Assembly: GCA_025934385.1 (NCBI GenBank) | Contig: JAICYE010000139.1 | Location: forward strand, 1 to 6,238 | Length of the DNA: 6,238 bases | Direction of reading: 5' to 3' | DNA from: Acidimicrobiia bacterium | Lineage (GTDB): Bacteria > Actinomycetota > Acidimicrobiia > IMCC26256 > BP-133 | In this document: piece after piece, positions 1 to 4,667 of the stretch | Layout: the number at the start of each line of letters is the position of its first letter | Numbering within the stretch: the first letter of the stretch is position 1 | The notes under the pieces: model-generated | The model's database searches: none | Told to the model about the DNA's origin: nothing | The model's input: the letters and a program-made list of their open reading frames with translations, nothing else | Program-made: the position numbers and the translations under genes

Positions 1-783
1 GCGGGCCGCCCCGACCGCCTTGGTCAGGGGGCCCATGACGCCGCCGACCGGGCCGTCGAGGCCGTAGGCGGCGACCGCGCCCCGCCCTCCCGGCCCCACG
101 ACGCCGGTGGCGTGGGCCTCGTCGACCATGAGGACGGCGCCGTGGCGTTCGCAGGCGGCGGCGATGTCGGGCTGGGGTGCGACGTCGCCGTCCATCGAGA
201 CGACGGAGTCGGTCACGACCCGCGCCCGGGCGCCGGCCGGCGCCGCCCGCCGCCAGGCCGCCAGGCGGTCCTCGAGGTGGCCGGCGTCGGCGTGCCGGTA
301 GACGTGGACGCCGGCCCGGGACAGGCGGCACCCGTCGATGATCGAGGCGTGGTTGAGCGCATCGGAGAAGACGGCGTCGCCCGGGCCGGCGAGTGCCGAC
401 ACCGTCCCGAGGTTGGCCAGGTAGCCGGACGAGAACAGCAGCGCCGCCTCGGTGCCCTTGAACGCCGCCAGCCGCGCTTCGAGCTCGTCGTGGACGGTGA
501 GCCCGCCGGTGACCAGCCGGGCCGACCCTGAACCCGCGCCGTAGCGGCGGGCGGCCTCGGCGGCGGCGTCGACCACCTCGGGATGGGCGGCCAGCCCGAG
601 GTAGTTGTTGGAGGCCAGGCACAGCACCCGGCGCCCGTCCAGCACGACCTCGGGCTCCGACGCCGACTGCAGCGTCCGCACCCGCCGGCCCAGCCCCGCC
701 GCCTCCAGCCGTGCGAGCTCCTCGCCGCAGAACGCCAATGGATCCGCCACGACGGGCGCCCCCGGTCGGGAACCGGCGGTCAT
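1..783 (-). CDS. bioF: 8-amino-7-oxononanoate synthase, 3' end beyond window edge (partial)
   Basis: PLP-dependent alpha-oxoamine synthase that condenses pimeloyl-CoA or pimeloyl-ACP with L-alanine to give 8-amino-7-oxononanoate, the first ring-assembly step of biotin synthesis; cytoplasmic. 261 codons are visible, and the frame is open to base 1. Seen in order: the SNNYLGL motif (residues 58-64), a GSGSARLVTGG glycine-rich segment, LNHASIIDG with PLP-stacking H145, DEAHATG with D221 and H224, and the PLP-lysine K255 in PLTKAVG. E. coli BioF is about 384 aa, so roughly the last 125 residues are missing at the edge. The start is ATG at 783; an in-frame GTG two codons upstream (789-787) is an alternative, and a stop at 810-808 limits any further extension. 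The Shine-Dalgarno is poor, only G-rich sequence directly before the start. It follows bioA after 159 bp containing two hairpin repeats. Related KBL and serine palmitoyltransferase enzymes share the fold, but the bioA/bioB context decides the call. Confidence 0.95.
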   Translation of the reverse strand, partial: MTAGSRPGAPVVADPLAFCGEELARLEAAGLGRRVRTLQSASEPEVVLDGRRVLCLASNNYLGLAAHPEVVDAAAEAARRYGAGSGSARLVTGGLTVHDELEARLAAFKGTEAALLFSSGYLANLGTVSALAGPGDAVFSDALNHASIIDGCRLSRAGVHVYRHADAGHLEDRLAAWRRAAPAGARARVVTDSVVSMDGDVAPQPDIAAACERHGAVLMVDEAHATGVVGPGGRGAVAAYGLDGPVGGVMGPLTKAVGAAR

Positions 784-794
784 CCCCACGCCCC

Positions 795-838
795 AACTGG
801 CGTTCGTTTACCGGGATACTGCGGAAATGGAACGCCAG
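795..838 (-). repeat. 44-bp imperfect palindrome, copy 1 (nearest bioF)
   Basis: This copy has outer arms CTGGCGTTC (797-805) and GAACGCCAG (830-838), perfectly complementary over 9 bp. Inside are a 2x2 mismatch, a 2-bp TT/AA segment, a one-base mismatch, a CCG/CGG stem and a loop containing GTAT on the minus strand. It is 40/44 identical to the copy at 865-908, with the same spacing of elements. On the minus strand the hairpin ends 11 nt before the bioF ATG (5 nt before the alternative GTG). There is no T-run after it in either direction, so it does not look like an intrinsic terminator. I do not recognise the family. It may be a dispersed intergenic repeat (REP/MITE-like) or a structured RNA in the bioA-bioF leader. 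Confidence 0.88.
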
Positions 839-864
839 AAGGCCATGGCCGCGAGGTCCGGCGC

Positions 865-908
865 AACCGGCGTTCGTTTACCGCCATACAGCGGAAATGG
901 AACGCCAG
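865..908 (-). repeat. 44-bp imperfect palindrome, copy 2 (nearest bioA)
   Basis: Second copy, exactly 70 bp from the first. Differences from copy 1 lie at four positions: 868 (outer arm), 884, 885 and 890 (around the loop). Read on the minus strand it folds as a 9-bp outer stem (one G.U wobble), a CA/AC internal loop, 2 bp, a U/U mismatch, a 4-bp CCGC/GCGG stem and the hexaloop UGUAUG. A third GGAACGCC, identical to the repeat's right arm, lies just beyond it at 925-932 without a partner left arm of its own. Function unknown; the structure and duplication are read directly from the sequence. Confidence 0.88.
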
Positions 909-943
909 TTGAGGAGCGGGAGCGGGAACGCCGCAGGGCCGGA

Positions 944-2356
944 TCACGCCGGCTCCCGGGAACGGGGCGCCGAACGGACCGTGGCGAGGGCCGCAGCCGT
1001 GGCCTCTTCGATCGACTCGGCCGTGGCGGCCACCAGGCGGGACAGCTCGTCCTCGGTCATGGCCAGTGGCGGCATCAGGACGACAACGTCGCCCAGGGGC
1101 CGCACGATGGCGCCCCGGGGCCGGGTGGCCCGGGCGACCTCGGCGCCGACCTGGAGGTGCTCGGGGAACGGCTCCTTCGTCGCCCGGTCGGCCACGAGCT
1201 CGATGCCGACCATCAGCCCCCGCTGGCGGACGTCGCCGACGTGGGGATGGTCGGCCAGCGGCTTCAGTGCCGCGGCCAGCGTGTCGACCTTGCCCGGCAG
1301 GGAGTCGAGCACCCGCTCCGATTCGAAGACGTCGAGGTTGGCCAGCGCGGCGGCGCAGCACAGCGGGTTCCCGGAGTAGGAGTGGCCGTGGTACAGCGTT
1401 TGGTGCTCCTCCGGCCGGGCCAGGAAGGCGTCGAACACGTCGGCGGTGGCCAGCGTGGCCGACAGCGGCAGGTACCCGCCGGTGAGGCCCTTGGCGACGC
1501 ACATGAGGTCCGGTTCGACGCCCTCGTGCTCGCAGGCGAACAGGCGGCCCGTCCGGCCGAAGCCGGTGGCCACCTCGTCGACCACCAGCAGGACGCCGTG
1601 GCGGCGGGCGATGTCGGCGATGCGGCGCAGGTGCCCGTCCGGCGCGGTGATGATTCCCGCCGCCCCCTGCACCAGCGGCTCGACGACGACAGCGGCGACC
1701 GACGAGCCTTCCCGGGTCAGCACAGTGTCGAGCGCCTCGGCGCAGGCCAGCTCGCACGAGGGGTAGGACAACTCGAGCGGGCAGCGGTAGCAGTACGGCG
1801 ACGGGATCGCCGCCGTGGGGAACAGCAGCGGGCGGTATGTCTCGTGGAACCGGTCGATCCCGCCGACGGAGACGGCGCCGATGGTGTCGCCGTGGTAGGC
1901 GTTCTCCAGCCGTACGAACGTCGGCCGGTTCTCGCCGCGGTTGCGCCAGTAGGAGTAGGCCATCTTGAGCGCCACCTCGACCGAGGCGGCGCCGTTCTCC
2001 GAGAAGAAGACGCGCTCCAACCGGCCGGGGGCCAAGGCCACGAGCCGGGCGGCCAGCTCGATGGCCGGCGGGTGGGTGAGGCCGAGGAACGTCGAGTGGG
2101 CCAGGCGGCCGAGCTGGTCGACGATGGCGGCGTCGATGGCCGCATGCCCGTGGCCGTGGACGTTGACCCACAGAGAGGAGACGCCGTCGAGGTAGCGGTG
2201 GCCCTCGGTGTCGATCAGCTCGCAGCCCTCGGCCCGTTCGATGATCAGCGGGTCGTCCTCCAGCCAACCCGCCATGGCGGTGAAGGGATGCCAGATGTGG
2301 GCCTGGTCGAGGGCGGCCAGCCGGCGGGTGCGCTCGCCGGGCTCCCCGGCGCTCAT
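944..2356 (-). CDS. bioA: adenosylmethionine-8-amino-7-oxononanoate aminotransferase (DAPA synthase)
   Basis: Class III (fold type I) PLP aminotransferase that converts 8-amino-7-oxononanoate to 7,8-diaminopelargonate in biotin synthesis; cytoplasmic. 470 aa, a little longer than E. coli BioA (about 430). Visible: HIWHPFTAM (residues 20-28), SSLWVNVHGHGH (60-71), NAYHGDT with Y154 and D157, VVDEVATGFGRTG with D260 and R268, PLP-lysine K289 in VAKGLTGG, HSYSGNPL (325-332), and R419 in VRPLGD, which should bind the substrate carboxylate. Compared from memory with E. coli, Tyr17 appears as F25 and Trp52 as L62, which bears on the amino donor. A CX2C...CX3C set (C189, C192, C201, C205) is present. 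ATG at 2356 overlaps the bioB stop as ATGA, with GAGG just upstream, so translational coupling is expected. Longer in-frame extensions only re-read bioB out of frame. Confidence 0.96.
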   Translation of the reverse strand: MSAGEPGERTRRLAALDQAHIWHPFTAMAGWLEDDPLIIERAEGCELIDTEGHRYLDGVSSLWVNVHGHGHAAIDAAIVDQLGRLAHSTFLGLTHPPAIELAARLVALAPGRLERVFFSENGAASVEVALKMAYSYWRNRGENRPTFVRLENAYHGDTIGAVSVGGIDRFHETYRPLLFPTAAIPSPYCYRCPLELSYPSCELACAEALDTVLTREGSSVAAVVVEPLVQGAAGIITAPDGHLRRIADIARRHGVLLVVDEVATGFGRTGRLFACEHEGVEPDLMCVAKGLTGGYLPLSATLATADVFDAFLARPEEHQTLYHGHSYSGNPLCCAAALANLDVFESERVLDSLPGKVDTLAAALKPLADHPHVGDVRQRGLMVGIELVADRATKEPFPEHLQVGAEVARATRPRGAIVRPLGDVVVLMPPLAMTEDELSRLVAATAESIEEATAAALATVRSAPRSREPA

Positions 2357-3435
2357 GGCGCCTCGACGGGAATCCGCCTGCGGATGGGCTTGGCCGGCAA
2401 CGACTTCGTGCCGTCGGCGGCGACGATGAAGCGGCCCTCGCCGGGAACGGCGCCGCCGTCGGCGCCGGCCACCGGCATACCGAGCGACTCCAAGAGGGCG
2501 ATGTCGTCCTCCGGGGCCCGGCCCAGCGTGGTCAGGTAGTTGCCGACGATGAGGGCGTTGGCGCCGGCGTAGAGCCCCATGCTCTGCAGCTCGCCGAGGA
2601 TCTTCTCCCGGCCGCCGGCCAGGCGGATCCACGCCCCCGGGAGGATCAGCCGGAACAGGGCGATGGCCTGGAGTGCCTCCCGGGGCGACAGCAGGGGCGT
2701 GCCGGCCAGCGGCGTGCCGGGGCGGGGGTCGAAGAGGTTGACCGGCACCTCGCACGGTTCCAGCGCAGCCAGCTCGAAGGCGAAGTCGACGCGCTGCTCC
2801 AGCGTCTCGCCGAGACCGAGGATGCCGCCGCAGCACAGCTCCATCCCGGCGTCGATCGCCAGCCGGGCCGTGGCCACCCGGTCGTCATAGCTGTGGGTGG
2901 TGCAGATCGACGGGAAGACCGCCCGGGGCGCCTCGAGGTTGTGGTTGTAGCGCCGCACGCCGGCCGCTGCGAGGCGCTCGGCCTGGGCGGGGTCAAGCAG
3001 CCCGAGGGAGCAGGCCACCTCGAGGCCGGTCTGCTCCCGCACCGCCGTTACGGCGGCGATCACCTTGTCGAGCAGCCGCTCGCTCGGCCCCCGCACGGCC
3101 ACCACGATGCAGAACTGCGTGGCGCCGGCCGCTTTCGTGGCCCGGGCCGCCCCGAGCACCTCGTCGAGGTCGAGGAACGGGTAGACGTCGACGCCGGTGT
3201 CGAAGTGGGCCGACTGCGAGCAGAAGGCACAGTCCTCGGCGCAGGCACCGGACTTGGCGTTGATGAGGCTCTCGAGCTCGACCTCGGGCCCGCACCAGGC
3301 CAGCCGCACCCGGTGGGCCAGGGCGATCAGCGCCGGCAGCTCGTCGAGGGGCAGGCGGGCGACGGCCATGGCTTCGTCACGGGTCAGGGGGCGGCGCTCG
3401 TCGAGCAGGGCGCGTTCGGCGGCGGCGAGCGGCAC
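2353..3435 (-). CDS. bioB: biotin synthase (radical SAM)
   Basis: Inserts sulfur into dethiobiotin, the last step of biotin synthesis; cytoplasmic homodimer in known members, with a SAM-binding [4Fe-4S] cluster and an auxiliary [2Fe-2S] cluster that donates sulfur. 360 aa, near the family norm (E. coli 346). The radical SAM motif CX3CX2C is C65, C69, C72 in GACAEDCAFCSQS. The auxiliary-cluster ligands also appear present: C109 (QFCIV), C142 (ACSLG), C201 (ELCCGGILGLGET) and R271 (WIRLAGGRE). YNHNLE (163-168) is another family signature. The retained arginine argues for the classical [2Fe-2S] type. The C-terminal 45 or so residues form a basic, proline-containing tail of no known function. Start is GTG at 3435, preceded by AAGGAG (3446-3441) with 5-nt spacing, the best Shine-Dalgarno of the bio genes. 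It is first in the bioB-bioA-bioF set. Confidence 0.97.
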   Translation of the reverse strand: MPLAAAERALLDERRPLTRDEAMAVARLPLDELPALIALAHRVRLAWCGPEVELESLINAKSGACAEDCAFCSQSAHFDTGVDVYPFLDLDEVLGAARATKAAGATQFCIVVAVRGPSERLLDKVIAAVTAVREQTGLEVACSLGLLDPAQAERLAAAGVRRYNHNLEAPRAVFPSICTTHSYDDRVATARLAIDAGMELCCGGILGLGETLEQRVDFAFELAALEPCEVPVNLFDPRPGTPLAGTPLLSPREALQAIALFRLILPGAWIRLAGGREKILGELQSMGLYAGANALIVGNYLTTLGRAPEDDIALLESLGMPVAGADGGAVPGEGRFIVAADGTKSLPAKPIRRRIPVEAP

Positions 3436-3440
3436 GGCGA

Positions 3441-3446
3441 CTCCTT
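3441..3446 (-). promoter_or_regulatory. Shine-Dalgarno of bioB
   Basis: AAGGAG on the minus strand, 5 nt before the GTG at 3435. It fixes the non-ATG start of bioB, since no other start codon has comparable spacing. Confidence 0.8.
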
Positions 3447-3460
3447 GGAGGATCTTTTCC

Positions 3461-3474
3461 CCTGACCGGTCTGG
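3461..3474 (-). promoter_or_regulatory. palindrome upstream of bioB, possible operator
   Basis: CCtGACCGGTCtGG: an 8-bp perfect core (GACCGGTC) extended by CC/GG on either side of one unmatched pair. It lies between the phosphatase stop and the bioB ribosome binding site, about 10 bp downstream of a possible -10 (TAGGCT, 3490-3485). That position would suit a repressor site. It does not match the BirA, BioR or BioQ operator patterns I know. GC-rich palindromes of this size occur by chance, so this is tentative. Confidence 0.25.
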
Positions 3475-3484
3475 ACGGCCGCAG

Positions 3485-3515
3485 AGCCTATCGGCCGGGT
3501 CTGGCAGAACGTCAG
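3485..3515 (-). promoter_or_regulatory. candidate promoter for bioB-bioA-bioF
   Basis: On the minus strand, CTGACG (3515-3510, four of six bases of TTGACA) lies 19 nt from TAGGCT (3490-3485, a TANNNT -10). The -35 overlaps the phosphatase stop codon. Spacing is longer than ideal. The bio genes may instead be read through from the phosphatase promoter, because the gap between the two genes is only 76 bp. Confidence 0.25.
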
Positions 3516-4210
3516 TCCAGGCCGGCCAGGTGGGCGCGGTCGTTGAAGCGGTCGAGCCGCCACCGGGCGAGGCGGTGGCCGGGGTTGCCGAGGTCGACGT
3601 CGCCCGGTATGTAGGACCACTCGGTCAGCGCCGTGTTCTCGATCCGCACGTCGAACGGGCGCCGCAGGGGCAGGTTCCCGAGCGTGGCGAAGGCGCCCTC
3701 GATGACGCCGCCGTGGCACACGACCACCACCGTCCCGCCGGGGTGGTCGCCCGCCGCCCGCAGCAGCGCCTCACCCACCCGGACGTAGAATTCGGCCCAG
3801 CTCTCGCCGCCCGGCGCCATGGCCGTGTAGGGGTTCCCGGTCGCCAGCCCCTCGGGCCGGTACAGGGCCGAGAACTCCTCCCAGGTCAGCCCGTCGCCCT
3901 CGCCGGGATGGATCTCGCACAGCTCGCAGCGCTGCTCGACGCCGACGTCGCCGAGGGCCGGAGCGATGATCTCGGCCGTCTCGATCGCCCGGGGCAGGAC
4001 GCTGGTCAGCACCGCCGCCGCCCCGACCAGCTCCCCGGTGCGGGCCAGCCGGTCGCGGAGCGCCTTGGCCTGGCGCACCCCCCGGTCGGTGAGCCCGGTG
4101 CAGCCCCGGTGCCCGCCGACGACGCGGTCGACGGTCGAACGGCTCTCGCCGTGGCGGACGAGGACGAGGCGGGTGGTGGGCTCCGGCGGGGCGGTGTCGG
4201 CTGTGGTCAC
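3512..4210 (-). CDS. histidine phosphatase superfamily (phosphoglycerate mutase-like) protein
   Basis: 232-aa cytoplasmic single-domain enzyme of the histidine phosphatase superfamily, whose members transfer phosphate through a phospho-histidine. Seen: LVLVRHGES with catalytic R19-H20-G21-E22, SVLPRAIETAE with R74, an acidic proton-donor candidate E99 in LCEIHPGEGDG, GGESWAEF (134-141), and the second catalytic histidine H166 in VVVVCHGG. All expected catalytic residues are present, so it should be active. The substrate cannot be read from the sequence: GpmB-like, CobC-like (alpha-ribazole phosphatase) and sugar-phosphate phosphatases share these motifs. The start is GTG at 4210. The frame is open further upstream, but that extension would run antisense through the small plus-strand gene and its terminator, and a -10 box ends 6 nt before this GTG. 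Nothing known ties this enzyme to biotin synthesis; its place upstream of bioB may be coincidental or reflect shared transcription. Confidence 0.9.
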   Translation of the reverse strand: MTTADTAPPEPTTRLVLVRHGESRSTVDRVVGGHRGCTGLTDRGVRQAKALRDRLARTGELVGAAAVLTSVLPRAIETAEIIAPALGDVGVEQRCELCEIHPGEGDGLTWEEFSALYRPEGLATGNPYTAMAPGGESWAEFYVRVGEALLRAAGDHPGGTVVVVCHGGVIEGAFATLGNLPLRRPFDVRIENTALTEWSYIPGDVDLGNPGHRLARWRLDRFNDRAHLAGLD

Positions 4211-4216
4211 GACCTC

Positions 4217-4222
4217 ACGATA
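4217..4222 (-). promoter_or_regulatory. -10 box for leaderless phosphatase transcript
   Basis: TATCGT on the minus strand, followed by 6 nt (GAGGTC) and then the GTG start at 4210. In actinobacteria this arrangement (TANNNT about 6-7 nt before the start codon) is typical of leaderless mRNAs whose first base is the start codon. The GAGG between them is too close to the start to work as a Shine-Dalgarno. No convincing -35 is visible. Confidence 0.5.
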
Positions 4223-4241
4223 GGGGGTCCCCCGGCGGGGG
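4223..4241. other. G/C-run inverted repeats upstream of phosphatase
   Basis: Three alternating five-base runs: GGGGG (4223-4227), CCCCC (4229-4233) and GGGGG (4237-4241). The middle run can pair with either neighbour (a loop of three bases on one side, one base on the other). They lie in the -10/-35 region of the phosphatase gene. They could influence promoter opening or simply reflect base composition. Confidence 0.4.
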
Positions 4242-4280
4242 AGGTGGTCGAGGGGCGTCGGTGGGCATGGGGGCGGCCAT

Positions 4281-4294
4281 GGGTCCGACGACCC
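4281..4294 (+). other. small hairpin just before the RBS of the 71-aa gene
   Basis: GGGTC-CGAC-GACCC: a perfect 5-bp stem with a 4-nt loop, ending 2 nt before the AAAGGAG ribosome binding site. It may be a 5' UTR stabilising hairpin. No convincing promoter is visible upstream of it on this strand. Confidence 0.35.
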
Positions 4295-4296
4295 GC

Positions 4297-4303
4297 AAAG
4301 GAG
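4297..4303 (+). promoter_or_regulatory. Shine-Dalgarno of the 71-aa gene
   Basis: AAAGGAG, 7 nt before the ATG at 4311. This near-ideal site chooses ATG 4311 over the in-frame TTG at 4305 and is the main argument that the small gene is translated. Confidence 0.8.
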
Positions 4304-4310
4304 ATTGGAA

Positions 4311-4526
4311 ATGGCTGGAGACAAGGGATTCCAGAAGAGTGAAGGCATGAACAGCGACCAGGGGATGGAGAACGAGCGCGGCCAGACCACGATCGGCGAG
4401 GAAGGCGACCACGGCTGGGCGCCGGACTCCGGCAAGGCCAGCCCGCCCGACAAGCAGGCCGGCGACCGGGCCTTCGAGAGCCGGGAGCAGTCCAAGGAGT
4501 CGCCGTCGGAGCGGTCCAACACCTGA
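4311..4526 (+). CDS. small hydrophilin-like, probably disordered protein (71 aa)
   Basis: I do not recognise the family. The product is 71 aa, with about 10 Gly, 9 Ser, 9 Glu, 6 Asp, 5 Lys and 4 Arg. There is no Leu, Val, Cys or Tyr, which is remarkable in a GC-rich genome where Leu and Val dominate. The only bulky hydrophobics are F7, I28, W36, F55 and three Met. There is no signal peptide, membrane segment or known motif. The composition fits the hydrophilin idea (glycine above 6 percent, high hydrophilicity), a group that includes desiccation- and osmotic-stress proteins; that role is inference. The gene is supported by an excellent Shine-Dalgarno and by a strong hairpin terminator soon after the stop. 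It is divergent from the phosphatase and sits 141 bp before the L,D-transpeptidase gene, separated from it by the terminators, so it is probably monocistronic. Confidence 0.78.
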   Translation: MAGDKGFQKSEGMNSDQGMENERGQTTIGEEGDHGWAPDSGKASPPDKQAGDRAFESREQSKESPSERSNT

Positions 4527-4544
4527 CGCATCCGTCCCCCTGAA

Positions 4545-4588
4545 CGACACCGCCGCCGGGAGCCGCACGGAACCCGGCGGCGGTGTCG
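4545..4588 (+). terminator. 16-bp perfect hairpin after the 71-aa gene
   Basis: CGACACCGCCGCCGGG (4545-4560) and its exact complement (4573-4588) form a 16-bp stem with a 12-nt loop, starting 18 nt after the stop codon. No T-run follows immediately. It is either a GC-type terminator common in actinobacteria or an mRNA 3'-end stabiliser, with the T5 signal lying 22 nt downstream. Confidence 0.75.
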
Positions 4589-4593
4589 CGTTC

Positions 4594-4615
4594 CGCGTTC
4601 AAGCGACGCGTTTTT
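4594..4615 (+). terminator. second hairpin with T5 tail
   Basis: CGCGT (4594-4598) pairs with ACGCG (4606-4610) across a 7-nt loop and is followed directly by TTTTT (4611-4615). This is a short intrinsic terminator backing up the large hairpin. The stem is only 5 bp, so on its own it would be weak. Confidence 0.5.
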
Positions 4616-4625
4616 AGGGTATGAC
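4598..4625 (+). promoter_or_regulatory. candidate promoter of the L,D-transpeptidase gene
   Basis: TTCAAG (4598-4603) lies 16 nt from TATGAC (4620-4625). An overlapping TAGGGT (4615-4620) also fits TANNNT. Either would give a leader of roughly 35-45 nt before the ATG at 4668. The region is the only gap between the upstream terminators and the gene, so a promoter must lie near here if the terminators work. The match to consensus is modest. Confidence 0.35.
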
Positions 4626-4652
4626 CAGCCCCAACAGCGCTGGGGAAGCGAC

Positions 4653-4660
4653 AAAGGGGG
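4653..4660 (+). promoter_or_regulatory. Shine-Dalgarno of the L,D-transpeptidase gene
   Basis: AAAGGGGG, 7 nt before the ATG at 4668. It supports that start, from which a signal peptide follows at once. Confidence 0.7.
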
Positions 4661-4667
4661 AACGGTC

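Noticed and set aside
795..838. Intrinsic terminator between bioA and bioF
   Set aside because: No T-run follows either hairpin on either strand, and termination here would cut bioF off from its operon.
841..850. GGCCATGGCC, a 10-bp perfect palindrome between the two hairpin repeats
   Set aside because: It is short, GC-rich and without partners, and is expected by chance in this composition.
806..881. GTTTAC in each repeat (806-811 and 876-881) as BirA half-sites
   Set aside because: The BirA operators I know need inverted half-sites (GTAAAC and GTTTAC type) about 14-16 bp apart. Here both are in the same orientation 70 bp apart, and the flanking bases do not match.
795..908. CRISPR-like array
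   Set aside because: There are only two copies, each internally palindromic, with a single 26-bp spacer and no cas genes.
605..2539. A 644-codon plus-strand open frame opposite bioA
   Set aside because: It is Arg/Gly/Val-rich with no recognisable domain and mirrors bioA codons. In DNA this GC-rich, antisense frames stay open because stop codons are rare. BioA has complete catalytic motifs on the other strand.
4263..4268. GGGCAT as a stress-sigma -10 for the 71-aa gene
   Set aside because: It resembles GGGTAT but has no GTTT-type -35 at the right distance, so I do not call a promoter.
4616..4667. c-di-AMP or other riboswitch ahead of the cell-wall enzyme gene
   Set aside because: The space between the terminator and the ATG is about 50 nt and holds only a small CCCCA/TGGGG stem (4629-4645), too short for such an RNA.
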